Assembly: GCA_900074885.1 (NCBI GenBank)
Contig: FJUW01000023.1
Coordinates: forward strand, 652,909 to 716,908
Origin: Rhynchosporium graminicola
Lineage: Eukaryota; Ascomycota; Leotiomycetes; Helotiales; Ploettnerulaceae
Direction: 5' to 3'
DNA: 64,000 nt
Below the pieces are notes generated by a model. It worked only from the letters and a program-made list of their open reading frames with translations, did not search any database and had not been told where the DNA came from. Positions 35,188 to 46,371 of the stretch are shown here, one piece after another (positions within the stretch are counted from its first letter, which is position 1; the number at the start of each line of letters is the position of its first letter). Position numbers and translations under genes: made by a program.

Positions 35188-36571
35188 GATGGGTGGTTGC
35201 TAGCTACCTGACGAGTGGTGAGTTTGTCTTCTCGATCGTAGGTCCAGTAGTTGACTAGGCCTGGGAGATGGGCACTTACTGTAGCTGGGTACAGAAACAG
35301 ACTGGGAGAGTTATTATGATCCAGGGTCGAGGCCACACAGACGATACCGAGCAATGATAGAGCGAGATGGCCTCAATGAAGAGGTCTCGCAGTTGAAAGC
35401 TGAAAGCTGGACGGAGCACGAAGGAAGCCCAGGAGGAAACAGCGTGACAGAACAGAGTTCTGTGTGAAGGTCTGGCTCGACGTCCCAACAGAAGCTTAAT
35501 TAAAGAGCGTAACTGGCGATAATCACCAAAAGAACACAACACAAACGTTCATATCATATTTATCTGATAATCCGGAAGGTTGAGGTTCGAGAGCTGGGGG
35601 ATGGGAGGGAGGGAATGTGAGGAGAAGGGAATCTAGAGGGCTGGGCGGTCGGGGTCAATATCAATTTCGCCGTGATAATTCCAAGTGAGGTTAGTTACTA
35701 AGCAATTCCAATTCCAGCAAGGAGGCTGCCTTCCGACGAATTGAATGAATGCTAGGATAGCCCTTTACATACCTACCCCGGCTCCCGGTGTACGGTATTA
35801 TCCGCACACCAAAACCGAGATATGTAATAGCACAGCGACTCCTTCGCAACTACTGATCAGAAGTGATTTGAAGTTATACCAAAAGATAGAAGAGCTTCTT
35901 GCGAGTACTGCAGTATTATAATTGAGAACTTCGCTTCGTTGTCTGTCTCACTGTGCTACATCCTAGGAAGGGTCTCTTATTGATATTCTTCGTTCTCGCC
36001 TGTTGGTATGCAAATAATACCGTACACCGAGAGCCCGGGACCACCTGCCATGCGACACATGCATGCGGTAGCTTATGTCAATTGATCGTTTATGAATTTT
36101 ATGACTAAGCATTGAGGCTCTGGTGCAAGTTATCCTCACAGCTGATGCGTTTTAAATGCGGTGATTGGTGTGAGATGAACAGGTGGGGTGAAGAATAAAT
36201 GATTTGGGGAGATCCCGTCTTGAGGCACATGGGGTCTAGCCTGATACACTCCGTCTTATACTTACTGCACATTGTGTATAAGGCTAGGTATAAGCGCCGG
36301 GTCAGTTTAGCAGTCGACATGTACGCCGTGAATGCCGGGAGAGTTTCATGTCAATGTTGTGGGGATGATTCCGGAAGAAGAAAATCAATTTGAGAAGCGG
36401 TAGGGAGATCTGAACTTTGTTTTGATCTCGTAGCCAGCACGCGTCAGACCTAACTTGGTCGATGGGAGATTTTTCCATAAAATACAAATTTTGGTACACC
36501 TGTCCACCAATGCGAGGTAAGATCAAGTTGTACACCCAACTCCAACAGACTTTTGTTATACATCCTGTACT
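35188..36571. other. Intergenic
   Basis: About 1.4 kb with no credible coding stretch. A sequence around 35775-35805 (GGTGTACGGTATTATCCGC) recurs as a partial inverse near 36017-36030, perhaps a small repeat. Confidence 0.4.
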
Positions 36572-39268
36572 CTACAAATCCTTCTCCTTGATCGGCTTTG
36601 GCTCCTTGTAAATACGTCCACCCTTCGTCCTCCTCTCGTTCGTTACGAGTCTTGCATGGATTCCAGCCTCTTTGATTTCAGGACCATCCTTTCCACCAAG
36701 AATCATATCGTAGTGCTTCTTCCTCATCTTCTTGCCACCCTTGCCTATCTTGCCATTCCGAATACCTTTCATCTTGCCTTCCTCTTGTCCTCCGCGTCCG
36801 AGACGAGGTGGTCTGAAAACTCGAGTTTTGGCTCCCAGAGCCCAAAGATCTCCCCAGCTAGACTTGCGCGCATCACGATATGCAGCTCTGCTGAAACTCT
36901 TCGGAACAGTCCAACGTTCTAATTTCCCAGCTGGAGTGCAGAGGTCAAGAGTAACGTGACCACGACGTTTGAGACTGGGGAGGATAATGCGAGGTAGGTT
37001 ATAAGGTTCAAAGTTCATGTCCTTTGCCTCTGCGTCGGCCTCAATATCGGATTCTGCTAGGCCTTCGTACCCCACGAGGGATTCCAAAGTTGCCTCCTCG
37101 CCTTGCAACTGATTGGGAGACGTTCTTCGGGCATCGACACCTCGGCGAACTGCAACGTAACTGTATTTTACATCTTCATGATTGCGCGTCCTTGCTCCAA
37201 GGATATTTTGTAGATAATTTGGTCGGATGAATCTCTGAGGGAAATGACAGAAATCTTTACGTCCAGAGCTGTATCCAGGAACCGGATACATTGGACACTT
37301 GAGGTGATTCGTACATGGTGCAATGATCATGCCTTCTTCCTTTTTCGTAAATCGTGACTTTTCAGAATTTGGTGATTGAATTTCATTCTCAACTGCAGTC
37401 TCTCCAGGAGAAGAGATGTGCTTCTCTAGGAGAAGAGACCTGGCGCCAGCAACTGCTTCAAATCCGCGGGGTAGTCCCTTTTCGATGATGATAAGAACGC
37501 CATCTTTTGGGTCAAGAAGAGACCATAGATTTTGTACAAGATTCTTGCGTCGGAAGTCTTCTTTTAGAGGGAACAAGGTGTGCGAGGCGATGATAATATC
37601 GTAACTCTTTCTAGGCTGATTCACATTGCCGTCTAAATGTGGCGTTGATGAAGGTCCTGGGTGGTATTCTGGCAATCGTGGCAGGAAGGTGGTCTCATCT
37701 AGAAACCGAGATACTCGATGGCGTAGGGAATCAGAGCCTGTCAACACTGATGTCTTTCCATGCGGAACCTGCTCGCCTTCGACAAGTCCTTCGTCCCTCA
37801 TGACATCCCACTCAGCTTGTAGAATTTCTCGCCATGCAATGACTCCTGCACCTGCACCACCCGCGTCCAAGATACGTGGACCTTCTCCATCTTCTCTGGA
37901 TATCAAATCACGAATCCATTGGCTTCCAAGTCGTTTCCGGACCTCGACCAGCGTGCTGGTAATAGATGCGAATGTCCCTGGCATCACAGCCGTCAAGTAT
38001 GCATCTGCTTCAATCTCACTCATCTTGTGTTGCATAGCATCCAATGCAATGGCCCTTTGTGGCAGCATTTTCTTTGCAGCTGATACAGACGAGGAATACG
38101 GTAGCCCGGGACCACCAAATACCCTCTCTGCGGATTCGGCAATGTGCTTCGAGGTTGTGCGTGCCAGTAATTCAGATATGGGTGCCAGAAATGTATCCGT
38201 GGGAAAAGTGAGGGTCGTAGGTTTTGTTCCAAATCGGCCAGTCATTGTATGAGGATGTGTTCTAACAGAGTCGGAACTGATCCACCCTGCGTCGTCTTCC
38301 TCTTCCTCTTCTTCTTCCATATCTTCCTCATCCTCTTCGTACTCCTCATCAATATCTTCTTCCTCTTCCTCTTCGATAGGTTTGGCCAACGCAGCATCCA
38401 TGTCGAGCTGCAGGCGTGCTATGGCATCAATTTCTCGCTGATTTCGTCCTTGTATGCGAATTGCGGTCTCGTCAATATCTTCGGCAGCAGGTTCTCCCTC
38501 TTCGAAGGCTTCGATGTACTCATATCCTTCTCCATCACGTTCAAGCTCAGCTGAGGATTTCTCTTCTTGTTCACTCATCCCCTCTTCATCAAGTGGTCGA
38601 TCCTCTGCTCCGCCCAACGTTACGTCACCAATCAATGCTTCTTGATCAATCAATGCTGCTTCGTCGACCAATGCCTCTTCCTCGATGTAAGCTTGATCAT
38701 CATTCAGATACATTTGATCGTTTTCCTCGCCATCCAAACCCTCCTCCGTAACCGTGTAGCCAAATCCTGGATCGAAGTCGATCTCCTCATACTCGCCCTG
38801 TTCATTTTGCCTCAACAGCACATTTCGCCCCCTTTCCAGATCAGCTTCCTCCCCTCCTCCTGGCAGGTATTCCAGATCCTCCGGTCTCGTCTCTCGTAAT
38901 GGTGGGCCATATAATCGTTCATATATCATGTATTCCTCAGCAGATAGATAGTTCTTCGGAAGTGTTTCTCCAAACGTCTGTCTCGCCTGCCTCACGACTG
39001 CCTCAATCCCTTCTGCACTTTCTGTAGCTTCAGCAGGTAACTTTAGCTGATCCGATTTTGTTTCTTCTGCCTTCCTCCTGGTCGTGGAAAGTGCTCGTGA
39101 GGTATTTGGGCGGTATGGTAGAGTCCGAAGTGGTGTTTGGATCCGAGTACTGTATCTAGCTTGCGCAGCGTTCTTAGGCGCGCAATTTGTGAACCCATTC
39201 TCGAAAAGCAATAGAAGTTTGTGTCGACATGATTGACATGCCCTAGGTATCTTGCGGGCAGACAACAT
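36572..39268 (-). CDS. rsm22: Mitochondrial ribosome factor Rsm22 (METTL17 family)
   Basis: Intronless 898-residue methyltransferase-like protein needed for mitochondrial small-subunit assembly or stability. The N-terminus (MLSARKIPRACQSCRHK, with many Arg/Ser and no acidic residues) is a mitochondrial presequence. The methyltransferase-like core carries LVEVRKRLGSQWIRDLI, then RILDAGGAGAGVIAWREIL (SAM-fold glycine loop) and YDIIIASHTLFPL. The cysteine cluster of the family follows: APCTNHLKCPM, then DFCHFPQRF and a later DLCTPAG, expected to bind an iron-sulfur cluster or metal. An acidic low-complexity insert of Glu/Asp runs lies at about 290-330. Unlike fission yeast, it is not fused to Cox11. 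The C-terminus is strongly basic, as in other ribosome-associated proteins. Confidence 0.9.
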   Translation of the reverse strand: MLSARKIPRACQSCRHKLLLLFENGFTNCAPKNAAQARYSTRIQTPLRTLPYRPNTSRALSTTRRKAEETKSDQLKLPAEATESAEGIEAVVRQARQTFGETLPKNYLSAEEYMIYERLYGPPLRETRPEDLEYLPGGGEEADLERGRNVLLRQNEQGEYEEIDFDPGFGYTVTEEGLDGEENDQMYLNDDQAYIEEEALVDEAALIDQEALIGDVTLGGAEDRPLDEEGMSEQEEKSSAELERDGEGYEYIEAFEEGEPAAEDIDETAIRIQGRNQREIDAIARLQLDMDAALAKPIEEEEEEDIDEEYEEDEEDMEEEEEEEDDAGWISSDSVRTHPHTMTGRFGTKPTTLTFPTDTFLAPISELLARTTSKHIAESAERVFGGPGLPYSSSVSAAKKMLPQRAIALDAMQHKMSEIEADAYLTAVMPGTFASITSTLVEVRKRLGSQWIRDLISREDGEGPRILDAGGAGAGVIAWREILQAEWDVMRDEGLVEGEQVPHGKTSVLTGSDSLRHRVSRFLDETTFLPRLPEYHPGPSSTPHLDGNVNQPRKSYDIIIASHTLFPLKEDFRRKNLVQNLWSLLDPKDGVLIIIEKGLPRGFEAVAGARSLLLEKHISSPGETAVENEIQSPNSEKSRFTKKEEGMIIAPCTNHLKCPMYPVPGYSSGRKDFCHFPQRFIRPNYLQNILGARTRNHEDVKYSYVAVRRGVDARRTSPNQLQGEEATLESLVGYEGLAESDIEADAEAKDMNFEPYNLPRIILPSLKRRGHVTLDLCTPAGKLERWTVPKSFSRAAYRDARKSSWGDLWALGAKTRVFRPPRLGRGGQEEGKMKGIRNGKIGKGGKKMRKKHYDMILGGKDGPEIKEAGIHARLVTNERRTKGGRIYKEPKPIKEKDL

Positions 39269-39851
39269 GATTGTCGTGTGCGGTTTGCAAAGCTGGGAAG
39301 AGTTCTCGAGAATTCAGAAGTGAGCTTGAGCTTGATGTTTCAACCTGAGGCTCAGGCGAACAAGCCAATCAGATTTCTCTAGATGGTCAGGACTAACAGC
39401 TCTTACTATAAGTATCAGCTATGGAAACTTCGTTATACGCTCATTGTGTTCTTTTCTTCGAGATTCAATCTGTATGTCGTATATCTAGTGGGCTCGCGGA
39501 CCGTTTTGAGGGTTGACATGAACAGCTTGTGGCAAATCTCTGAATCCTCTCTCAAATCTCAAACATCAATGCCAGTTGATAGCACTTTCGCAGGATTTAT
39601 CCACTTAGATCCATTTGCTGTTACGTACGCTATCGTGAGATAGTTTTACATCTCTACATGCTTAGCGATGAAGCGTTCTACATTTTTTCTGGAGTAAGTT
39701 GTTACTCCGACTGAATACATCAGTCTCAGCGAAGTTCGAATATCCGTTCCGTTCATTCATTGATTCCTTCGTGTCGGACATTATAGTTACTCCCTTTCCA
39801 GTTTCTTCAAAACACGCTCTCCTCAACCGTTGGTCTCTCGGTGACCCGGCC
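39269..39851. other. Intergenic
   Basis: Upstream flank of rsm22; only a short plus-strand ORF without character (39383..39643). Confidence 0.4.
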
Positions 39852-41690
39852 CTACAGAATCCTCATGCGATCCATACCATCAATAGCCTCCCAAGCTGCT
39901 TCTTCCGTCGTTCCAAATTTCGTTAACATCTCACCCCTCATCCTTCCCTGCACAAAACAGCTTCCTCCAAATTTGTATGTCCCCTCTTCATTCTATACAA
40001 GAGCACAGGCTAGCTACAACAGCTCAGAAGAGCAATCTTCGCACCCCCCTCAACATAATGCGGAGCAAGTCCCATGAACCCATCTTCAGTAATGAACATC
40101 TACCATTCGTCACCACAACGTACACATCTCTGTCCTTGTTCTCCGTTAGAGCATCCTGCTCTCCACTCCAGCCAGGGACACGAGTTCGCAATTCATCGAT
40201 TCCTCCTTCGGAACTCCCAGATAACATACCCCAGAATCGAGCTTGGAATGTTTGCTCCAAGATTAGAAGAGCGGCGTCTTCATCGGTCTGTAATGCTCCT
40301 GCTGCCATTTCCATCCAATCTTTCCAGATAGGTTGTTCACCCAGCATCGTCTCACTAGGATCGAAGGGTCCGATGTGTCGAACAGTGTCCAGAATGATGC
40401 CTGCACAGTCGAGAATCGACCCATTGAAAGAGAACCTCGGCTTCAAATTGGTCATTCCGGCAGCTTTTTACATTGGTCCACCGATATGGTGCATGATTCT
40501 CATCAAAGTGATCGGGAACGTATATTCGACGGATCATGTTAGAGACCGTTGTGGGAGTACTCCAGTCTGGACACCATGATGGTACGATCAACCCGTCAGC
40601 GGCGACTGGCTCGGCTGCACATGTGATGTCTAAGCCAACGCTCTTCTTTGCAACTGCAACTGCAAACTCTAGCCATGTTTGAGCTAAACCTTTTGTGTAG
40701 TCCTGAGTTGAATCCATGCTATCCATATCCGTTGCCAGATTGATGAGTGCAAAACCCTTGTCTTGCGGTACCGTACTTTGAAAGTCTCGGTAAAGCGTAA
40801 TCACATCCAAGATGCCTGGCGCATTTTTAGAAATACTGTACCACATCTGATTATTCATACCAGAAGCGAATAAGGTTCTCTCCAATCTCGTCAGCCTTAC
40901 CCTGTCGCAGGTTTCGAAGATAGAATGGTCGTCTAGCAAACGACAGCTCGCCAGGAGGAACGTCCTTCAGGTCGGGGTCCGCAGCATATATTTTTCCACC
41001 AAATTTTTGTCCGAATACAAATATCTAGCAATCCCCAAGTCGCATGATCCAAGCTTTTCCACTCCACGACAAAATCCTTTCCACAAATTATATAAGGTCG
41101 CCGAGCAGCAGAGAGCTCCTGAACGACCCAAACACGACGGAAATAAGGAAGGCATACGAAGCGATATGAAGCGGCGAGTCGTCGGGGAAAATCATCTCTT
41201 TCGCCAATCCTAGCCATCCGTACTCGAAGAAGCGGTTCCCGAATGAGAAGTGCGTAGGTCTCAAGTCCATAACCAATCCTAACGCCATGTCGCTAATTTC
41301 GTCAGGCTCTTCAGGCCAGCAGCTACTGTATCCGCATCCTCGTAGACCTCAAGAATACGAGGAACTTGCCTGTTCCGCTCAGATATGTTATTTTGATCGA
41401 TACAGACGGCATCGATCCAGAACCTCATATACCCACCACCAGGCTTCCTCGTGGCTCGTGAGAAAGTATCTAGATTCTCCCGAATCATGATTCGCTGGCC
41501 ACTAATTTCGAGCAGCTCCGTTGCTTTCTCATTTCCCCACATGTAAGCGACACATGTAAAGCTCACACCGCTATGGATGGGAACATACTCTATAAGACCT
41601 ACAAGTAGGTCATCATAGTTATCGGCGCTCTCGAGATGGTAACGATACGAGTTTCGCTGGCGACGTAGTTGAGAGATAAGTATGTGTGAT
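39852..41690 (-). pseudogene. HET-domain gene relic B (heterokaryon incompatibility type)
   Basis: The order of HET-domain landmarks is preserved across several frames. LIEYVPIHSGVSFTCVAYMWG and RFWIDAVCIDQNNISERN lie at 41380-41600. A frameshift then leads to EPDEISDMALGLVMDLRP. Another leads to YFRRVWVVQELSAARRPYI near 41100, then ILDVITLYRDFQSTVPQDKG (40810). LDCAGIILDTVRHIGPF lies at 40400 and the typical C-terminus DGFMGLAPHYVEGGAKIA near 40050, ending at TAG 39852. At least five frame changes are needed and no introns explain them all. HET proteins trigger cell death on fusion of unlike hyphae; this copy cannot make a full protein. Confidence 0.75.
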
Positions 41691-41826
41691 CAGGAAGACC
41701 TGCGGACCCCTTCGCATATTCGGCTGCTTTGCGAGAGGGATGGGGCAATGGGTTTGGAATTTGGGTCTCCGTATGATCTGTCGTTCCGTTGTCGAGGTTC
41801 GAATGGCGGAACGAGCTTCCTTGGTC

Positions 41827-42444
41827 CTACGTGGTCATAATGACTTGGCTCATATCGATGACACTCGAAGCATGCTGGCTCATGGTATCCATCCATCCTT
41901 GGTTGCAGTACTTGGCTTTCTCTTCGGGGACACGGTGATTTGTACAAAGATCTCTGAGCCAGAACCTCCTTGCCTCAGCCTCATGTCGTACTCCGTCAAC
42001 AAAGACCCATATGTTCGGAGACGTTTTCCATAGGTTATTGCCGATGATAATGATTGCAGTATCAAACGGGTTTCCTCGAGTATTAATCAGCGCCGTGTAT
42101 GGCTCACATTTGTCGAGCGTCTCAGCGGAGAACGAGACGTATAGAGGACTCTCTCGCTTCCCGTTATGTGGCTTGAGGATAAGGACTCGTATCTCTTGCG
42201 TCTCTAGATCGAGATTGGTGTAGCTGTAGGATGAAAGTCCAAGATCTTGGATCTCCTGATTATTGCGATACCATGGTCTTGGATCTCTTTTCACTTTTGA
42301 TTCAGGAATTTGGCTCGAGTCGTCATCGTCGTTGTCAGCTTCACTGGTATTAGAAGTAGATTTGTTGATGTTGTCATCACTTGTATCAGTGTCTACGTTT
42401 TCCGCCTCTCGATAGATTGCGTTAAGTGGGTGTATTATTTCCAT
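41827..42444 (-). pseudogene. HET-like relic A
   Basis: An open frame of 205 codons starts with an acidic Asp/Ser/Asn segment. It then gives YSYTNLDLETQEIRVLIL, CEPYTALINTRGNPFDTAI, NIWVFVD and EARRFWLRDLCTNHRVPEEK. These align in order with HET landmarks (L-S-Y-x-W-G becomes LINTRG; WLDALCINQ becomes FWLRDLCTN), so key positions are eroded. It ends shortly after and may be the front part of relic B or a separate copy. It could still be transcribed, but looks non-functional. Confidence 0.55.
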
Positions 42445-42699
42445 CGTGGAGCTGGAATTTTGGAAAATGATACAAACTGTCTCAAACCTATAATCGATGT
42501 CGTTCGAGGCGTGAAGTTGATATATATAAATATGGCTTAGGCGCCAACGAGGTTCAGATTCCTCTGCTTCGCTGATTTAACTGTGCCGCCTGCACCGCCA
42601 CTCAACTGAATTGATCAGGTTTGAAGCTAGAAACTTAGGATTCTAGTGGTATGTTGGAATAATCCCAAATAAGCACCAGATCGCAGCCTCGAGATTCAA

Positions 42700-43955
42700 T
42701 TCTACTAGAAATTCAAATGTGCTTTTCGCTAAAAACAAAAAGGATGGACTTGGTAGAAGTTCAGACAGGCAGCACCGCAGCTGGATTCACTCTGTGCTAA
42801 GGTATACAGTCATGCATCTGTCTTCTACAATGCTGGAATTATGGCAGAAGCACAGGTCGTCTTCTATCGCAGCTGGAACACCCATGAAATCTGGTCAATG
42901 TTCCGGAAATTTTGCACAAATTTTTCTATACTAGATCTTTCGTTGTCGTTGACGGTCTGGATCAGTGTGACGACTCGATCATCCTATTTCTGGAAAAGCC
43001 AGTCTATCTAGCCAACTCGACAGAGCATGGATTCAAAATCGTGTTTGTCAGAGTACCACGATGTCAAGCATTGGAAATCTGCAAGCAATGAGCAGCGCTG
43101 TCGTGGATATCAACGCAAAGGATGCGAATGCAAGCAACACCATACACTGGGCAGTTGTAAGTGGTTTCTTAAGCATCGTGGAGCGGTTTCTGAGCCTCTT
43201 GACACGTTTTCCTGGATCAACCTGACAAAGATGGATGGACACCGTTCCAATGGGCTGCTCAAGGGTGTGCCACAGCACACAAGGAGACTGCGCTCAACGC
43301 CCAGGAACAAATGATTATGTTTGTTAGATCATGGTACTGATATCGTGGTCAAAGGGCAAGCCCTCCATGGAACTCGGACTTTCATTCAGATAGCACATTA
43401 CCACAGTATTTATGACGAGGTGATCCAACCTCCAATCAAGAAATCGAAAGAGAAGCTCCGGAAGTCCGGACTAAATGTCGAGGCGGACCGCGCCTTTTCG
43501 TTTGCCGGAAATCCACAGATCAATCGACTAATAGCGGGAGTTGATACATCGTAAGATCCTTCTCATTTACCATTGAAGAGCTGACCTGTACTAATATGTT
43601 TCGAAGACACTGCTTGGTAATCGTTACAAGTGCCAAGTCTGCCTGGAAATCTATCTTTACTACAAGTGTTATGGATCGCCGGACTATTTACAACAAAGAT
43701 CATACTTTCAGCATCACTGGTCCAGAATTTGACGTTATAGTTGAAGTTGAGAAGGAGAGCACGGAAGAGGGTGAGGACACCGACGATAGTGGAAATGAAG
43801 AGGAGAAAAAGTCTAGTGATACTAAAAGCAACATAATCGAGTATTTCATGCAGAGCGTTTTCGAGAAAGAGTCGAATCCTGGTGATCCACATGGTCATAT
43901 ATTTGAGCGAAGGAAAAGGGCGAGAGAGCATTTTTCGTCACAGGGTCCACAATAA
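42700..43955 (+). pseudogene. NACHT-ankyrin-ZZ (NLR-like) gene relic
   Basis: Plus-strand pieces in changing frames keep the order of a fungal NLR-type protein. A Walker B-like RSFVVVDGLDQCDDS lies at about 42932-42976. Ankyrin-like units follow: INAKDANASNTIHWAVVSGF at 43110, and LLDHGTDIVVKGQALHG near 43323. Next is a ZZ zinc-finger fragment GNRYKCQVC then YYKCYG near 43618-43675, followed by an acidic tail (ITGPEFDVIVEVEKE). Stops and frame changes separate the pieces (for example after 43089 and in the second ankyrin unit). Such proteins act in fungal nonself recognition; this copy is dead. It starts head-to-head with HET relic A. Confidence 0.6.
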
Positions 43956-44455
43956 TACAGCAGTAGTCTAAAGCTACCATATATTTTATGACTACACATT
44001 TCAGTTTTTGAGTGTCGCGAAATTGTTTGAGTACTTAATTCTAACGACTCTGAGAAAGTCACGAAGGTTTAAACAGAATCTTGGAATTCGAATTACTGGA
44101 CACGAACTGGCTCATCCACAGCGTACGAATGTAAAGCTAGACAATTTGGAGCGCGCCGGACTCAAATTATCTAGGTGCTCTATATCACGGCATAAACTAA
44201 GGACCAACACTTTTCGCAGACGATTTCTTGTCAAGGAAGAGGGAAGTGACGATGTAAGTGACTTGCTGTATCTGGAAAACGACTTGCAAGCAGCTGACCT
44301 CGAGAACGACGAGGAAAGAGCGAGCCATAAAAACAAGGAACCTGTGCGGACGAAATGTAGTCTCTCCCAAATCATTACCGCGCTCCCAATCAGAGACCAT
44401 CGCACGAGTTTCAATTCATTTGCTACGCAGATCAGCTTTAATCCTCTCCACAGCA

Positions 44456-45427
44456 ATGTCATCATCTCAAGATACCGACCTTGACGAGCAGCCCGAGATT
44501 GTCCACTCCATCAAAGGTTCAGTCTTTGCTCCTTCTCAAGATCACTGGTACTGCTGCAAGGAGAAAGACGCATTCCATGGCATTGTAAGTTACAATACTT
44601 GGAACATTCCCAGTAATTGTAACACTTGATGGATGGCGAGGACTCGTTCTGACAACTTACATCTTCATCTAGGCTGGTCGGGAGACTTTCGGCAGAAGTA
44701 CCGGAAGATTCTGTAATTTCTGCGATCATGCTCGATGTCTCAAGTGCAATTCCCGAGACAAGTTTTTGACATTCTGGCGCTGCTGCAAAACAAGCATGTG
44801 TCACAATACCGGCACCAAAGACATAAAATTGAGGGCTAGCTCATTCCGAAGTCAATATTGGGTCGTGAATGAGATGGACTACGGATGTTGCAGACTTTGC
44901 GGACACCCACGCTGTGATGATTGCTATCATGAGAGATATCCTGAACGGTCTTGGTACGTAATGAAGAAGCCCACGTGCTCCTTATTATCAATTACCCAAG
45001 ATTTTCTTCGGAAATCAACGACACAAGCATCTGCTAATCCCTCGTTACGTATAGGGAAATCTCAAATATCGATTCCACGAATTCGAAGTCTCTGTTCGAA
45101 AGCGGAACCTCAGTGGAGTCGAGGGATGCCACGGCTGTAGAAAGAGACGAGTGGAGTCGGATTCTGACGTGGAGCAAGGCAATGCGGTATCAGAAGATCA
45201 AGCTGAGTCGAGGAAGTGTAAATGAGGATAAGATTCCGGATAAAGTGAAGAAGATCAAACCTTCGGTCATAGAGCTTCCTACTCCCAACGAAACACATGT
45301 CGCCAGAAAAGAAGAGGACACTACTACGCAGAAGGATGAGAACACGCTCCTCAAAGGTTGGAAGGAAGAGTGCATAGCCGCATTCATTGCTACTAGTCCA
45401 GGTCCATCGCCTCACAGCGAAATGTGA
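44456..45427 (+). CDS. Cys-rich protein with duplicated zinc-binding-like module
   Basis: Three exons (44456..44584, 44673..44953, 45055..45427) splice cleanly into 260 residues; introns are 88 and 101 bp with good donors, and the second has a TGCTAATC branch. The protein holds two related Cys modules. Module one has HWYCCKEKDAFHG then FCNFCDHARCLKC. Module two has FWRCCKTSMCHNTG then CCRLCGHPRCDDC. Each module is W-x-C-C-K followed by C-x2-C-x4-C-x2-C, which suggests two metal-binding knuckles made by internal duplication. The C-terminal 120 residues are polar and Lys/Glu-rich. No signal peptide is seen. I do not recognise a named family. It follows directly downstream of the NLR relic on the same strand but appears intact. 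Confidence 0.72.
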
Positions 45428-46371
45428 AAGAATGATGAAGGTAAAGATGAAGGCGGAGAAGGATACGTTTGTGAAGATATTGTGAGAGTATTGTTACAGG
45501 GATGAAAATTGGGAATGGTATGACAGATTATGAGCTATCGTTAGCGGAACCGCAGAGACTAGACTGGAAATGAATTGCTTTCGATTGAGCTTCTTCATTT
45601 TTTTAGCATAAGCAATGTTCTGAGAATATCTCTGCGACTTTTTCTACGCTCAAGATCATTTTCTAATCTCTCTCACATGCTATTTTCGTGATACTGAATA
45701 CACTCGTCTTGCCGAAGTTGATTTTACATAGTCTCTTGAGGCGGAAGAGTGGAGCATGTATAGTTCAATCCCATTATTCGACACCAATCTTGCCAGATTA
45801 CCATACGACATTACCTAGAATGATTGTTGCATTTTATGTGACTATCTGACTACTTTTAATATTTTGACTGTCTTAGAAGATTTTTTCGCACGCTTCAAAG
45901 AACTCCTTTTGCCAGAGACAAGTAGACCTAATGTCGCTTGCCCAAGATGAACCACAAACCAAGCAGTCTCACTTGCTACCTTTTTTTGTTCTTTCGGCTG
46001 TTGCGAAATGGTGTAAACAGCCTATCACTCTGGCTTCCTAGAACAAGAGGATCAATTTTTTCTGGCGCGGACCGACCACATCAAGTGTTGATCACTGAAT
46101 ATGGTATCACCAAGTTTCAGCCTGAATCTGTTACGATATGACAAGGTACCAAACGATTATTCTAACTCACTTACAGATCCTTGGCCACCTAATGAAGCAA
46201 CGGAAATCAACGTTTGCCTCTCGATATCTCGTTCAGCCACCACGATACATACAATAAATAGCCTGACTAGGCAATTCTGTGATACTTCATATCATGATAT
46301 ACACAACCAAATACTGCAGATAAGATATTGCCTTTCTCAATTCGCGCTCCTAAGTTTCTGCTACCGCAGAC
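45428..46371. other. Intergenic
   Basis: No coding signal recognised; AT-rich in parts. Confidence 0.4.

Noticed and set aside
37626..38252. 208-codon plus-strand ORF inside rsm22
   Set aside because: Antisense to the conserved methyltransferase core of rsm22 and without homology-like features.
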